The notes below the pieces were generated by a model that was not told where the DNA came from, ran no database searches, and worked only from the letters and a program-made list of their open reading frames with translations. Below are positions 34,991-42,757 of a DNA stretch of 64,000 nucleotides, piece after piece; position 1 is the stretch's first letter, and each line of letters starts with the position of its first letter. The DNA lies in NCBI RefSeq assembly GCF_042429435.1, contig NZ_JBHMAF010000020.1. One strand, 5' to 3'. The position numbers and the translations under genes were made by a program. This DNA comes from Ectobacillus funiculus. GTDB taxonomy: Bacteria > Bacillota > Bacilli > Bacillales > Bacillaceae_G.

Positions 34991-35608
34991 ATGAGTGGCA
35001 GTTTTTTATCTATATTGGCACTAGGATTTATATTAGGAATCAAGCATGCAACTGAGCCAGACCATATTATTGCTGTTTCAACCATCGCAAGCCGGACAAA
35101 GAAACTATCACGTTCCTCTATGACAGGAATATTTTGGGGTCTTGGTCATAGTGCAACTCTTTTAGTAGTCGGTATGATTGTGATAGGTTTAAAGCAGCAA
35201 ATTTCTGAGCAAACGGCGGCTTTTCTAGAGTTTTTCGTTGGTATTATGCTTGTATACCTTGGTGTGAATGGGGTTCGTCTAAGTAGAAAACAAAAGGTGC
35301 ATGAACACGGAGGCACAAAACATTTTCATGCGAAGTCGTTTGCAATCGGTTCAATTCACGGCTTAGCTGGAAGTGCAGCGATGGTGTTGCTTACTTTAAC
35401 AAGAGTAAATACAACAATGGAGGCGTTCCAGTTTATTTTAATCTTTGGAGTCGGAACAATCGCCGGCATGCTTTTATTTACGACAGCGCTTGGCCTGCCA
35501 TTTATATGGACAGCTTCCCGTCATTCTTTGCAGTCTTTCGTTGCGGTGATGGCATCCGCGCTTAGCATGCTGTATGGCTTATATTACATGTATAGTATTG
35601 CATTTTAG
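34991..35608 (+). CDS. ureH: Urease-associated nickel permease (UreH/HupE-like NicO family)
   Basis: A 205-residue membrane protein with six helices. The nickel/cobalt transporter motif is GIKHATEPDHIIAVSTI (H and D residues at about 18-24), with a second GLGHSATLLVVG motif. A His-rich cytosolic loop HEHGGTKHFHAKS lies in the middle. Supplies nickel to the urease of the same operon. Start ATG (MSGSFLS) after GGGGGATTTGTGT. Last gene before the operon terminator. Confidence 0.9.
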   Translation: MSGSFLSILALGFILGIKHATEPDHIIAVSTIASRTKKLSRSSMTGIFWGLGHSATLLVVGMIVIGLKQQISEQTAAFLEFFVGIMLVYLGVNGVRLSRKQKVHEHGGTKHFHAKSFAIGSIHGLAGSAAMVLLTLTRVNTTMEAFQFILIFGVGTIAGMLLFTTALGLPFIWTASRHSLQSFVAVMASALSMLYGLYYMYSIAF

Positions 35609-35617
35609 AGGAGGAAG

Positions 35618-35639
35618 CCTTGATATATCAAGGTTTTTA
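35618..35639 (+). terminator. Terminator of the urt-ure operon
   Basis: CCTTGATATATCAAGG palindrome followed by TTTTTAA. The rest of the 35640-36021 gap has two weaker hairpins: GGAC/GTCC followed by TTTTCC near 35725-35750, and GCAGCC/GGCTGC near 35921-35950. I see no gene there. Confidence 0.85.
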
Positions 35640-36021
35640 AGGGGTATTCCGCATTTTAATGCCGTGAATTTTAAATTAGCTATTTTCTGAAATGAAAGGA
35701 TACGTTTAGGAAGAGATACACAAGGACTCGAGAGTTGGGTCCTTTTCCTTTTATGAGCGCCCAGCTAAGCTGTAGTCTGCACTCCCTGGAACTCCGTGCT
35801 ATACTCATTCCGTATGAACATGGTATATATATAGAAATAGAAACTACGTAGGAGAAATCTCATGATACTGCCAAGAAATTAATCAACTTTCTAGATCGGA
35901 GTTTCTGGTAACAAAAGTAAGAGCAGCCTCACAATGCGGGGCTGCCTTTGCTTTGTTGATGACTTGGATACACCATCATAGTCCTACATATTCGGTTCTT
36001 TCCTAAATGTTTAGTACTCAT

Positions 36022-36486
36022 TTAGTCAATGGACAAAATGTCGTTTGTGTATGCCGCTCGCGGTGCACGGATTTCTAAAACACCATTTTGATAAGACACT
36101 TTTGTATTTTTCTTGTTGATAGGGTAAGGCAGCTTGATGAGACGAGTAGCTTCTGTGAGGGAGCGCTCGCGGCGGTAATAGCTATCGGTATCGTTTTGCT
36201 CCTCTTCTAGCACATCGTCCTTTACGGAAATACGTAAATAATCACCTTGTACTTCTATAACAATTTGATTTTTGTTTATGCCTGGCAGTTCGGCTTGAAT
36301 GACAAGGGAATCACCTGATTCATACAAATCAACAGGAAATGTCACTAGCCGATTTCCTTTTTGAAGCAAATGATTCATTTCTGCGATGATATTGCGTAAA
36401 GGTGTCTGCTCAAAAAAGTTATCAATTTGTTTTAAGTAATTTTTGATTTGAGAACGGTTGAGCTCATTTTTATTATTTTCGCTCAT
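36022..36486 (-). CDS. Hsp20/alpha-crystallin family small heat-shock protein
   Basis: A 154-residue chaperone: alpha-crystallin core from about 50 to 145 with PVDLYESGDSLVIQAELPGI, IVIEVQGDYLRISVKDD and the terminal NGVLEIRAPR (the A-x-x-NGVL box). Start MSENNKNEL chosen because AAGGAGGT lies 8 bases upstream; earlier ATGs in frame lack a ribosome site. No CIRCE element or other heat-shock operator was seen. Confidence 0.87.
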   Translation of the reverse strand: MSENNKNELNRSQIKNYLKQIDNFFEQTPLRNIIAEMNHLLQKGNRLVTFPVDLYESGDSLVIQAELPGINKNQIVIEVQGDYLRISVKDDVLEEEQNDTDSYYRRERSLTEATRLIKLPYPINKKNTKVSYQNGVLEIRAPRAAYTNDILSID

Positions 36487-36681
36487 TATCATTACCTCCT
36501 TAAAATGACTCTGCGATATCATATGATGCATTTGCCTAAAGGTGATGGATCTCTTGGTAATGAAAGCGATTTTATTATACTTTTTCTCGCAGTCTTGTCA
36601 TTCTTATGCTAGTATTAATAAGGTCAATATGGCAGTACAGAAAAAAAACAATGGAAATTGAAAGAAAGAAGGGTAAGAGCT

Positions 36682-38583
36682 ATGTGCGGTTTTGTAGGGT
36701 GTTTGTACGAAAAACCTAAAGCACTTTCCAACGAAGAAATTACGCAGTTTGAAAATATGAATACGATAATTTATCACCGCGGTCCGGATGATGAAGGATA
36801 TTTCCGCGATGAATATGTGCAATTTGGCTTTCGGCGTTTAAGCATTATTGATTTAGAAGCGAGTCATCAGCCGCTAACATATGAGAATGAGCGATATGTC
36901 ATTATTTTTAATGGAGAAATCTACAATTATTTAGAGCTGCGAGAGATGCTTCTTGAAAAAGGTGCGACATTTGCTACACACGGTGATACAGAGGTTATCA
37001 TTGCGCTGTATGCAACGATGAAGGAGAAGTGTGTTGAGTATCTGCGAGGGATGTATGCATTCATGATTTGGGATCGTGAAGAGCAGGTACTCTTCGGTGC
37101 GCGTGACCATTTTGGTATCAAGCCCCTTCATTTTGCTGAGGATGGGGATACAGTATATTTTGCTTCGGAGAAAAAGAGCATTTTACACGCGCTTCGTGAT
37201 AAGGGTGTAAATCCAACGTCACTGCAGCATTATTTCACGTATCAATATGGTCCTGAGCCAGAAACGCTTACTGTGGATATTCGTAAAGTTGAGCCGGGTC
37301 ATTATTTTGTAAAAAAACCGGGACAACCGATTTCCTTTCATCAGTATTGGAAGCCGCACTTTAAGGCGTCCCATGCGACGAAAGATGAGCATATCCAAAA
37401 AATCCGTGATGTCTTGTACAATTCAGTTCAAGTACATATGCGCAGTGATGTACCAGTTGGTTCCTTTTTGTCAGGGGGAATAGATTCATCTATTATCGCA
37501 TCCATTGCGAAGGAATTTAATCCGAACTTGCTAACGTTTTCGGTTGGCTTTGAACGAGAGGGCTTTAGTGAAGTAGATGTAGCAAAGGAAACAGCAGAAA
37601 AGCTGCAGGTGAAAAACTATAATGTCAATGTAACACCAGAAGAGTACATGAAGGAATTTCCAAAAATCATTTGGCATATGGATGATCCTCTTGCAGATCC
37701 AGCGGCTGTTCCTTTGTATTTTGTTGCTAGGGAAGCTCGTAAGCATGTAACAGTTGTGCTTTCGGGGGAAGGATCCGATGAATTGTTTGGCGGTTATAAT
37801 ATTTACCGCGAACCAAATTCTTTAAAGATGTTTTCTTACATTCCAGAGCCAGGAAAACGTGTGCTTAAGGCATTAAGTGGAGCTCTTCAGGAAGGTTTTA
37901 AAGGGAAGAGTTTCCTAGAACGCGGCTGTACGCCAATTGAACAACGCTATTACGGAAATGCCAAAATTTTCACAGAAGCTGAGAAGCAGCAACTGATGAA
38001 GAGTTACAATAACGGAGTTAGTTATTTAGACATTACTAAGCCGCTTTATAATGAAATTCATATGTATGATGATGTAAGTAAAATGCAATATATTGATATG
38101 TATACATGGCTGCGTGGTGACATTTTATTAAAGGCAGACAGAATGACGATGGCACATTCTCTTGAGCTTCGCGTTCCGTTTCTCGATAAAGAAGTGTTCG
38201 CCGTTGCTGCGGAGATTCCAACTGAACTCAAAATTGCTGACGGCACAACGAAGGCGATTCTACGTGAGGCGGTAAATGGGATTGTACCGGATCATGTGTT
38301 GGGACGTAAAAAGCTTGGTTTCCCTGTTCCGATTCGTCATTGGTTGAAAAACGAGATGCATGATTGGGTGGTTTCTATCATAAAAGATAGCGCTACAGAG
38401 CATCTAATTGATAAACAATATGTATTGGGATTGCTAGAAGCACATTGTGCTGGTAAAGGTGACTATAGCCGTAAAATTTGGACGGTTCTTACTTTTATGG
38501 TATGGCATCAAATCTTTATTGAGCGTAAATATAATACGGAAGCATTTCATGAAGCGACTGTACAGGCTTACGCAAGAGTATAA
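36682..38583 (+). CDS. asnB: Asparagine synthase (glutamine-hydrolysing)
   Basis: A 633-residue AsnB. After Met removal Cys2 (MCGFVGCLY) is the glutaminase nucleophile; NTn domain to about 210 with GPDDEGYF, FNGEIYNY and GDTEV; synthetase domain with the PP-loop SFLSGGIDSSIIASI (about 258-272) and SGEGSDELFGGYN. It makes asparagine or amidates another carboxylate. The length and isolated position resemble B. subtilis AsnO/YisO rather than a strictly biosynthetic AsnB. Start ATG after AAGAAGGGTAAGAGCT. Confidence 0.93.
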   Translation: MCGFVGCLYEKPKALSNEEITQFENMNTIIYHRGPDDEGYFRDEYVQFGFRRLSIIDLEASHQPLTYENERYVIIFNGEIYNYLELREMLLEKGATFATHGDTEVIIALYATMKEKCVEYLRGMYAFMIWDREEQVLFGARDHFGIKPLHFAEDGDTVYFASEKKSILHALRDKGVNPTSLQHYFTYQYGPEPETLTVDIRKVEPGHYFVKKPGQPISFHQYWKPHFKASHATKDEHIQKIRDVLYNSVQVHMRSDVPVGSFLSGGIDSSIIASIAKEFNPNLLTFSVGFEREGFSEVDVAKETAEKLQVKNYNVNVTPEEYMKEFPKIIWHMDDPLADPAAVPLYFVAREARKHVTVVLSGEGSDELFGGYNIYREPNSLKMFSYIPEPGKRVLKALSGALQEGFKGKSFLERGCTPIEQRYYGNAKIFTEAEKQQLMKSYNNGVSYLDITKPLYNEIHMYDDVSKMQYIDMYTWLRGDILLKADRMTMAHSLELRVPFLDKEVFAVAAEIPTELKIADGTTKAILREAVNGIVPDHVLGRKKLGFPVPIRHWLKNEMHDWVVSIIKDSATEHLIDKQYVLGLLEAHCAGKGDYSRKIWTVLTFMVWHQIFIERKYNTEAFHEATVQAYARV

Positions 38584-38702
38584 GGAAGAGGTCGCCGATT
38601 GGTGAAAACTGAGGTGAGGTGTAGTCACACTTACACTTTATTCCTAAAGCTTTCTACTGTGTCAAATTCGCTTTTAAATGGAAACACATACTTTCTTAAA
38701 GT
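38581..38702 (-). repeat. Repeat A, copy 7 (minus orientation, degenerate)
   Basis: Reverse-complement landmarks: CACTTTAAGAAAGTATG, AAGCGAATTTGACACAGTAG, TTTAGGAATAAAGTGTAAG, GACTAC, and a decayed CCAATCGGCGACC hairpin at 38590-38606. It starts exactly at the asnB stop codon and is the only minus-strand copy in the window. Confidence 0.75.
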
Positions 38703-38709
38703 GAGAAAA

Positions 38710-38743
38710 AAACCTTAAAGCGGTTTGCTTTAAGGTTTTTTTC
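38710..38743 (+). terminator. Terminator after asnB
   Basis: AAACCTTAAAGC / GCTTTAAGGTTT followed by TTTTTC, 5-base loop. Confidence 0.88.
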
Positions 38744-38798
38744 ATAAATACTTGTCCGCGTAATACATTTATATTATGAGAACGTTTGGAGAGATGAT

Positions 38799-39269
38799 AT
38801 GTTCACACTGGAACGCGTTACGGAAGATAATCTAGCTGTAATTAAGGAGATCTTTCATTCTAATCCTGCCTATAATGAATGGGAAAATAAGGGATCCTTG
38901 TGTACGGATGAAGAACTGAGAAACCGTTTTTTTCATCCTATTCCTGAGCGGGATCTATATTTTATTAAAGCAGATGATACTTATGTTGGTTTGCTCAATT
39001 ATATGGAAGGTTCTAAAAGGGACGGGGATGTCCGGCTTAATTTGCTGATGATCCATGGTGATTATCAGGGATATGGGTATGGAACAAATGCGTACTTTTT
39101 AATTGAAAATATGTTCAAAGAAAAGGGGATAACAGGTCTAGAGATTGCTATCCCGAAGCAAAATAAAAAAGCGAAACGCTTTTGGGAAGGGCTTGGCTTC
39201 GTGTGGTTGGAGGAACAGCAAACCTCTAATGGGGAAGCTATAGACTACTTTGAAAAACAACTGTTGTAA
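38799..39269 (+). CDS. GNAT family N-acetyltransferase
   Basis: A 156-residue acetyltransferase. Acetyl-CoA loop HGDYQGYGYGTNAYFLIE (about 83-100) replaces the canonical Q/R-x-x-G-x-G/A; the terminal FWEGLGFVWLEEQ is motif B. Substrate unknown. Starts a run of three small same-strand genes; a second GNAT gene begins 13 bases after its stop. Confidence 0.85.
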   Translation: MFTLERVTEDNLAVIKEIFHSNPAYNEWENKGSLCTDEELRNRFFHPIPERDLYFIKADDTYVGLLNYMEGSKRDGDVRLNLLMIHGDYQGYGYGTNAYFLIENMFKEKGITGLEIAIPKQNKKAKRFWEGLGFVWLEEQQTSNGEAIDYFEKQLL

Positions 39270-39282
39270 CGGAGGAAACATC

Positions 39283-39774
39283 ATGAATATTCGTCACGCT
39301 GTACTAGAGGATGTACCAGGCATCTTAGACATTTATAATGACGCTGTTCGGAATACAACAGCTACTTTTGACTTGCGAGAGCAAACACTAGAGGAAAGAC
39401 ACGAATGGTTTCAAAAATATGGAGATACGTATCCGCTTCTTGTAGCAGAGGAGAATGGACATGTGCTTGGCTATTGCTCACTTTCTGCGTTTCGGGAAAA
39501 GGAAGCATACAAATCCACGGCTGAAATTTCCGTTTATGTACATAAAGATGAGCGTGGCAAGGGAGTGGCTCGTACGCTTATGCAAACCATTCTTGAATTG
39601 GCACCTGACAAAGGCTTTCATATGATTGTTGCAGGTATTACAAAAGGAAATGATATAAGCGTTAAGCTTCACGAGGATTTTGGCTTTAGCTTCGCGGGAT
39701 GTCTCCTCGAAGCTGGCTATAAGTTCAATGAATGGCAGGATGTGCTCTTTTATCAGCTTATTTTAAAATCTTAA
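39283..39774 (+). CDS. GNAT N-acetyltransferase (phosphinothricin/methionine-sulfone acetyltransferase-like)
   Basis: A 163-residue GNAT of the PAT type: MNIRHAVLEDVPGILDIYNDAV start, SVYVHKDERGKGVARTLMQT acetyl-CoA site (about 86-105), KLHEDFGFSFAGCLLEAGYKF near the end. Start ATG after ACGGAGGAAACATC. Members acetylate phosphinothricin, methionine sulfone or other amino acids; not resolvable here. Confidence 0.85.
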   Translation: MNIRHAVLEDVPGILDIYNDAVRNTTATFDLREQTLEERHEWFQKYGDTYPLLVAEENGHVLGYCSLSAFREKEAYKSTAEISVYVHKDERGKGVARTLMQTILELAPDKGFHMIVAGITKGNDISVKLHEDFGFSFAGCLLEAGYKFNEWQDVLFYQLILKS

Positions 39775-39789
39775 AGCGAAGGCAGGGGT

Positions 39790-40107
39790 ATGATGTCAGC
39801 TACGTGGGGGATTGTAAGTGCTGTCAGTTGTTTAGTTTTATGCGAAACGATAGGGTTTATACTCATGAAGCGGCTTGGCGCAAAAGGAGTACCTTATGAA
39901 ATGCCCCATCTTCCAGTACTTGTTCTAACCTTCTCAGCACTGTATGGCATCGAGAAAGTAGCTTTATTTTCTCCAAGTCTACGGGTTATTGTCCAATTTG
40001 GAATGCTTTACTGTATGATTGCGGCTGGTGTGCTGCTCCTGCTGGCTTTCATCCGGCATGTCCATTATCAATCTTATATTTTTATTTTAAATTGGTTAAA
40101 AAAATAG
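39790..40107 (+). CDS. Small hypothetical membrane protein (105 aa)
   Basis: Not recognised. Three hydrophobic segments (about 5-25, 40-60, 65-88), followed by a basic-aromatic tail. Starts at ATG-ATG after GCAGGGGT, 15 bases after the GNAT stop, so it is the last member of the small operon; a terminator follows directly. Confidence 0.7.
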   Translation: MMSATWGIVSAVSCLVLCETIGFILMKRLGAKGVPYEMPHLPVLVLTFSALYGIEKVALFSPSLRVIVQFGMLYCMIAAGVLLLLAFIRHVHYQSYIFILNWLKK

Positions 40108-40110
40108 ATA

Positions 40111-40143
40111 AGCTGCCTGTTTTTCAGAACAGACGGCTTTTTT
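40111..40143 (+). terminator. Terminator after the small membrane protein gene
   Basis: AGCTGCCTGT / ACAGACGGCT stem, one mismatch, followed by TTTTTT, which runs directly into repeat A copy 8. Confidence 0.8.
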
Positions 40144-40276
40144 ACACTGTAAGAAAGTATAAATTTCCAGTTAGAGGTGAATTCGACGTAGTTAGAAATG
40201 TTAGGAATACAGTATAAGTAGGGCTATGCCTCCATCTTCGCCAAGGGCAGGGCTTATCAATCAGCGAATTTTCTTA
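40138..40276 (+). repeat. Repeat A, copy 8
   Basis: TTTTTACACTGTAAGAAAGT, TTTCCAGTTAGAGGTGAATT, CGACGTAGTTAGAAATGTTA, GCCTCCATCTTCGCCAAGGG; the terminal hairpin has decayed (CTTATCAATCAGCGAATTTT). Immediately followed by repeat B copy 1. Confidence 0.88.
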
Positions 40277-40294
40277 CCAGAAAGTATAACCCTT

Positions 40295-40417
40295 TCGGGG
40301 TGATGTCTAGCTCCCAAGGACCAAAATGGCAGACTCCGGGCTGAACCTTCGCAAAAGGCAAAAAGCGCCGCCACCCCTACGCTGCCATAAAAGGCGGGCC
40401 TTGTCCGCTTTTCTTAA
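40295..40417 (+). repeat. Repeat B, copy 1 (REP-like)
   Basis: Begins TCGGGGTGATGTCTAGCTCC and ends AAAAGGCGGGCC-N4-CCGCTTTTCTTA. Shared with copy 2: GGTGATGT-TAG-TCCCAAGG, CCAAAATGGCAG, CGCAAAAGGC, CACCCCTACGCTG, CATAAAAGGCGGGCC. Both ends resemble a high-copy Bacillaceae repeat that starts with TGTCTAGCTCC and finishes with CGCTTTTCTT (recall). The end is hairpin-plus-T. The rest of 40418-40541 holds nothing recognisable. Confidence 0.8.
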
Positions 40418-40541
40418 TTTATAGTAAAAATTGCACTCAGTACGGCAGGAATATAAATAACATAGCAGAATAGTACTATATTAAGTAGAATAATTTTTGA
40501 TTCGATTTAGTTTATCTACATTTGGTCGGGAGGTTGGAGAT

Positions 40542-40805
40542 ATGGAGGAGAAATTGCGTCGTATCCAAGATTTAGCGCAAGAGATTGTGGAAACATTGCT
40601 GCAGGAAGCGTTTTTTAATCAAAATACGCAAATGCGTCATTCGGTAGAGCATCTTGCTAATACGGTGGCGGCTCTCGCCAAAATCCAGTTGAACGAAGAT
40701 GACAACATTGAGGATACTCTTCGTTATACCGTGACCAAAATGTGCATTGTGCGTAATGCAATGGAGAAAGAAAAGCAGCATAAGAACATAAAAGAATTTG
40801 TCTAA
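40542..40805 (+). CDS. Small hypothetical protein upstream of the McrB-like gene (87 aa)
   Basis: Not recognised. Start ATG (MEEKLRRIQDLAQEI) after GGGAGGTTGGAGAT. Predominantly helical, charged, probably coiled-coil, without membrane segments. A terminator follows at once, then the McrB-like gene 146 bp on, so it is a separate transcript although it lies inside the repeat-B-bounded segment. It may be unrelated to restriction. Confidence 0.65.
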   Translation: MEEKLRRIQDLAQEIVETLLQEAFFNQNTQMRHSVEHLANTVAALAKIQLNEDDNIEDTLRYTVTKMCIVRNAMEKEKQHKNIKEFV

Positions 40806-40836
40806 CACCTGATTACAAGTCAGGTGTTTTTATTTT
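40804..40836 (+). terminator. Terminator after the 87-aa gene
   Basis: ACACCTGA / TCAGGTGT stem followed by TTTTATTTT. Confidence 0.82.
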
Positions 40837-40951
40837 AGTAATGGAAACTTTAAGGTTGAAAGGATGACATGCATGAGTATGCGGAGTTCTCTTCTAGTTT
40901 TTGAAAAGCCTTCATACAATGATAAAAGCATTGAAAAAGGAGGGCAAAAAC

Positions 40952-42757
40952 GTGAAGCTCCAGCAAGCTCTTCATCCAAATCTGGTGAAGCGATTGCAGC
41001 ATATGGTGTTCGTCGGTATCGTGATGCCGCGAGAAGCTGATAATCCTCGCTTTTTCGTAAAGTGTTTATCACCTATTCCCAAGGTTATTTCTGACGCATT
41101 GGTAGAGCCAGGTATATTGTTTGAAGGACTATCCACTATACGGAACAACGAGAAACTGTTATCTCTTCTCACAAAAGAAATGCAAAAGCAGCATGTGGCT
41201 ATTTTTCGTCTTCGATATGCTAATGGTTCTTTGTATGTGGAGTTGCTAGAGTTGAGAGCAGGAAAGCCGTGTGAATCGTATCGGATTGTCCCAATTCCTT
41301 ACTTAACATCTGATCAAACGAGAGCAGTTCTTGAAAAAAAACTTACAAAGGGATATGTGTCACTCATACTTAGAAAGTATCCGATTGATTTTGGAGCTCC
41401 TGAATTTTTACTTTATGAAGGTCGGTTATATGGAAATTTATCTTTAAAGCCATCAGTCAGTTCTATTATGTATTCTGAACAAAGACGGGAGGTAGTATAT
41501 TGTGATGTAATCGATTGGCCAAGTGAAAATGACATTTCTGTTGGGGATCACTTATATTTTATAAGTGAACAAACATATAATACGCTAAAAAGACAGCTTG
41601 CAGAAAAGGGAGAAAAATTGGTTGAACCGGATTCTGCTCCAACTAAGGCGAAGGAGAAAGGGAATAAGCGGGAAATAACATTTTTGCAGCATGTTAAAAC
41701 GCAGGCTCTGCAAAGGAAGCTATATATGGAGGAAACTGATTTATATAATCTCCATATTTGTTTAAAAACCAGTCCTATTACAATTGTTGCGGGAATGTCG
41801 GGAATTGGAAAATCGCAAATTGTGAAGCTGTATGCAGAAGCGCTTGGTTTGCAATACGGGAAAGAGCTGCTTTGGATTCCGGTCTCTTCTTCTTTTCAAG
41901 AACCGCAAGATTTGCTTGGGTATCTTCATCCGAACGGGACATATATGGAGAGTGATACAGGGTTAGTGAGCAAGCTGTTAGAAGCGCAAAAAAATCCTGA
42001 GAGGCTATATATGATTGTTTTTGATGAGATGAATATGTCACATATTGAACATTGGTTTACTCCATTTCTATCATTGTTAGAACTGCAGGAAGAGGAACGA
42101 TTGCTTTCTTTATATGAAGGGGAGCAAAAGGGAGAAATTCCATCATCTATAAAAATTGGTTCAAATCTTCTGTTTATCGGTACCATTAATTTTGACGAAA
42201 CGACGAAGGAATTATCGGATCGGCTTCTTGATCGTACCCCTATTGTAACTTTTCGAAAGTTGTCTTTTCGGGAGGCTGCTCTGATGCGGGAACAATCGCT
42301 GGCAAAGGGATGCAAGCTTTCTGTTTCGGCATTAGAGTATTGTAAGCAATGGAAGCAGGAAGAAGATGCATTTTCTGTATTTTCTGAGGAGGAGCTTGAA
42401 ATTCTTGATGCTTTGCATGCTGCATTGCAAGTACATGACCCATCGAAAGGGGTCTCGTTTCGTGTTGCGGCAGCAATTGCAAATTATATAGCTAACATTC
42501 CACGGGATGAAGAGGGAGCCCTTCTCATGAGCAGAGAAGAGGCATTTGATTTACAGCTGAAGCAGCGTATTTTTACGAAGTTGCGTGGCATGGAAGCTGT
42601 AATCGGTTCGCTTCTTGCAGAGGATGGTAGGAAAGGGAATTCCCTTTTTTTACTTTTGCAATCTCCGCTTGCAAAGGAAGTATCAGCATTTACTCATAGT
42701 ATATCTTTTTTAAAAGAAAAAGTGAGAGAGCTGGAGCTGTATGGGTATGTTCGATAG
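40952..42757 (+). CDS. McrB-like AAA+ NTPase of a type IV-restriction-like pair
   Basis: A 601-residue protein. GTG start chosen because AAGGAGGG lies 7 bases upstream. Residues 1-230 are an N-terminal domain I do not recognise, probably target sensing; then an AAA+ domain. Walker A is GMSGIGKS (281-288), Walker B IVFDEMNMSH (355-364), in the DE-x-N-x-x position of the McrB DEINRA motif, and GTINFDETTKELSDRLLDR (410-428) is sensor I plus the region of the arginine finger. It ends with a helical C-terminal lid. The next gene (DUF2357 nuclease) overlaps by 17 bases, so the pair acts as motor plus nuclease in the manner of McrBC. Target (modified DNA or other) is unknown. Confidence 0.82.
   Translation: MKLQQALHPNLVKRLQHMVFVGIVMPREADNPRFFVKCLSPIPKVISDALVEPGILFEGLSTIRNNEKLLSLLTKEMQKQHVAIFRLRYANGSLYVELLELRAGKPCESYRIVPIPYLTSDQTRAVLEKKLTKGYVSLILRKYPIDFGAPEFLLYEGRLYGNLSLKPSVSSIMYSEQRREVVYCDVIDWPSENDISVGDHLYFISEQTYNTLKRQLAEKGEKLVEPDSAPTKAKEKGNKREITFLQHVKTQALQRKLYMEETDLYNLHICLKTSPITIVAGMSGIGKSQIVKLYAEALGLQYGKELLWIPVSSSFQEPQDLLGYLHPNGTYMESDTGLVSKLLEAQKNPERLYMIVFDEMNMSHIEHWFTPFLSLLELQEEERLLSLYEGEQKGEIPSSIKIGSNLLFIGTINFDETTKELSDRLLDRTPIVTFRKLSFREAALMREQSLAKGCKLSVSALEYCKQWKQEEDAFSVFSEEELEILDALHAALQVHDPSKGVSFRVAAAIANYIANIPRDEEGALLMSREEAFDLQLKQRIFTKLRGMEAVIGSLLAEDGRKGNSLFLLLQSPLAKEVSAFTHSISFLKEKVRELELYGYVR

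Noticed and set aside
35862..35882. Six-codon frame MILPRN after AGGAG in the gap upstream of hsp20
   Set aside because: Too short, nothing downstream on the same strand that it could lead.
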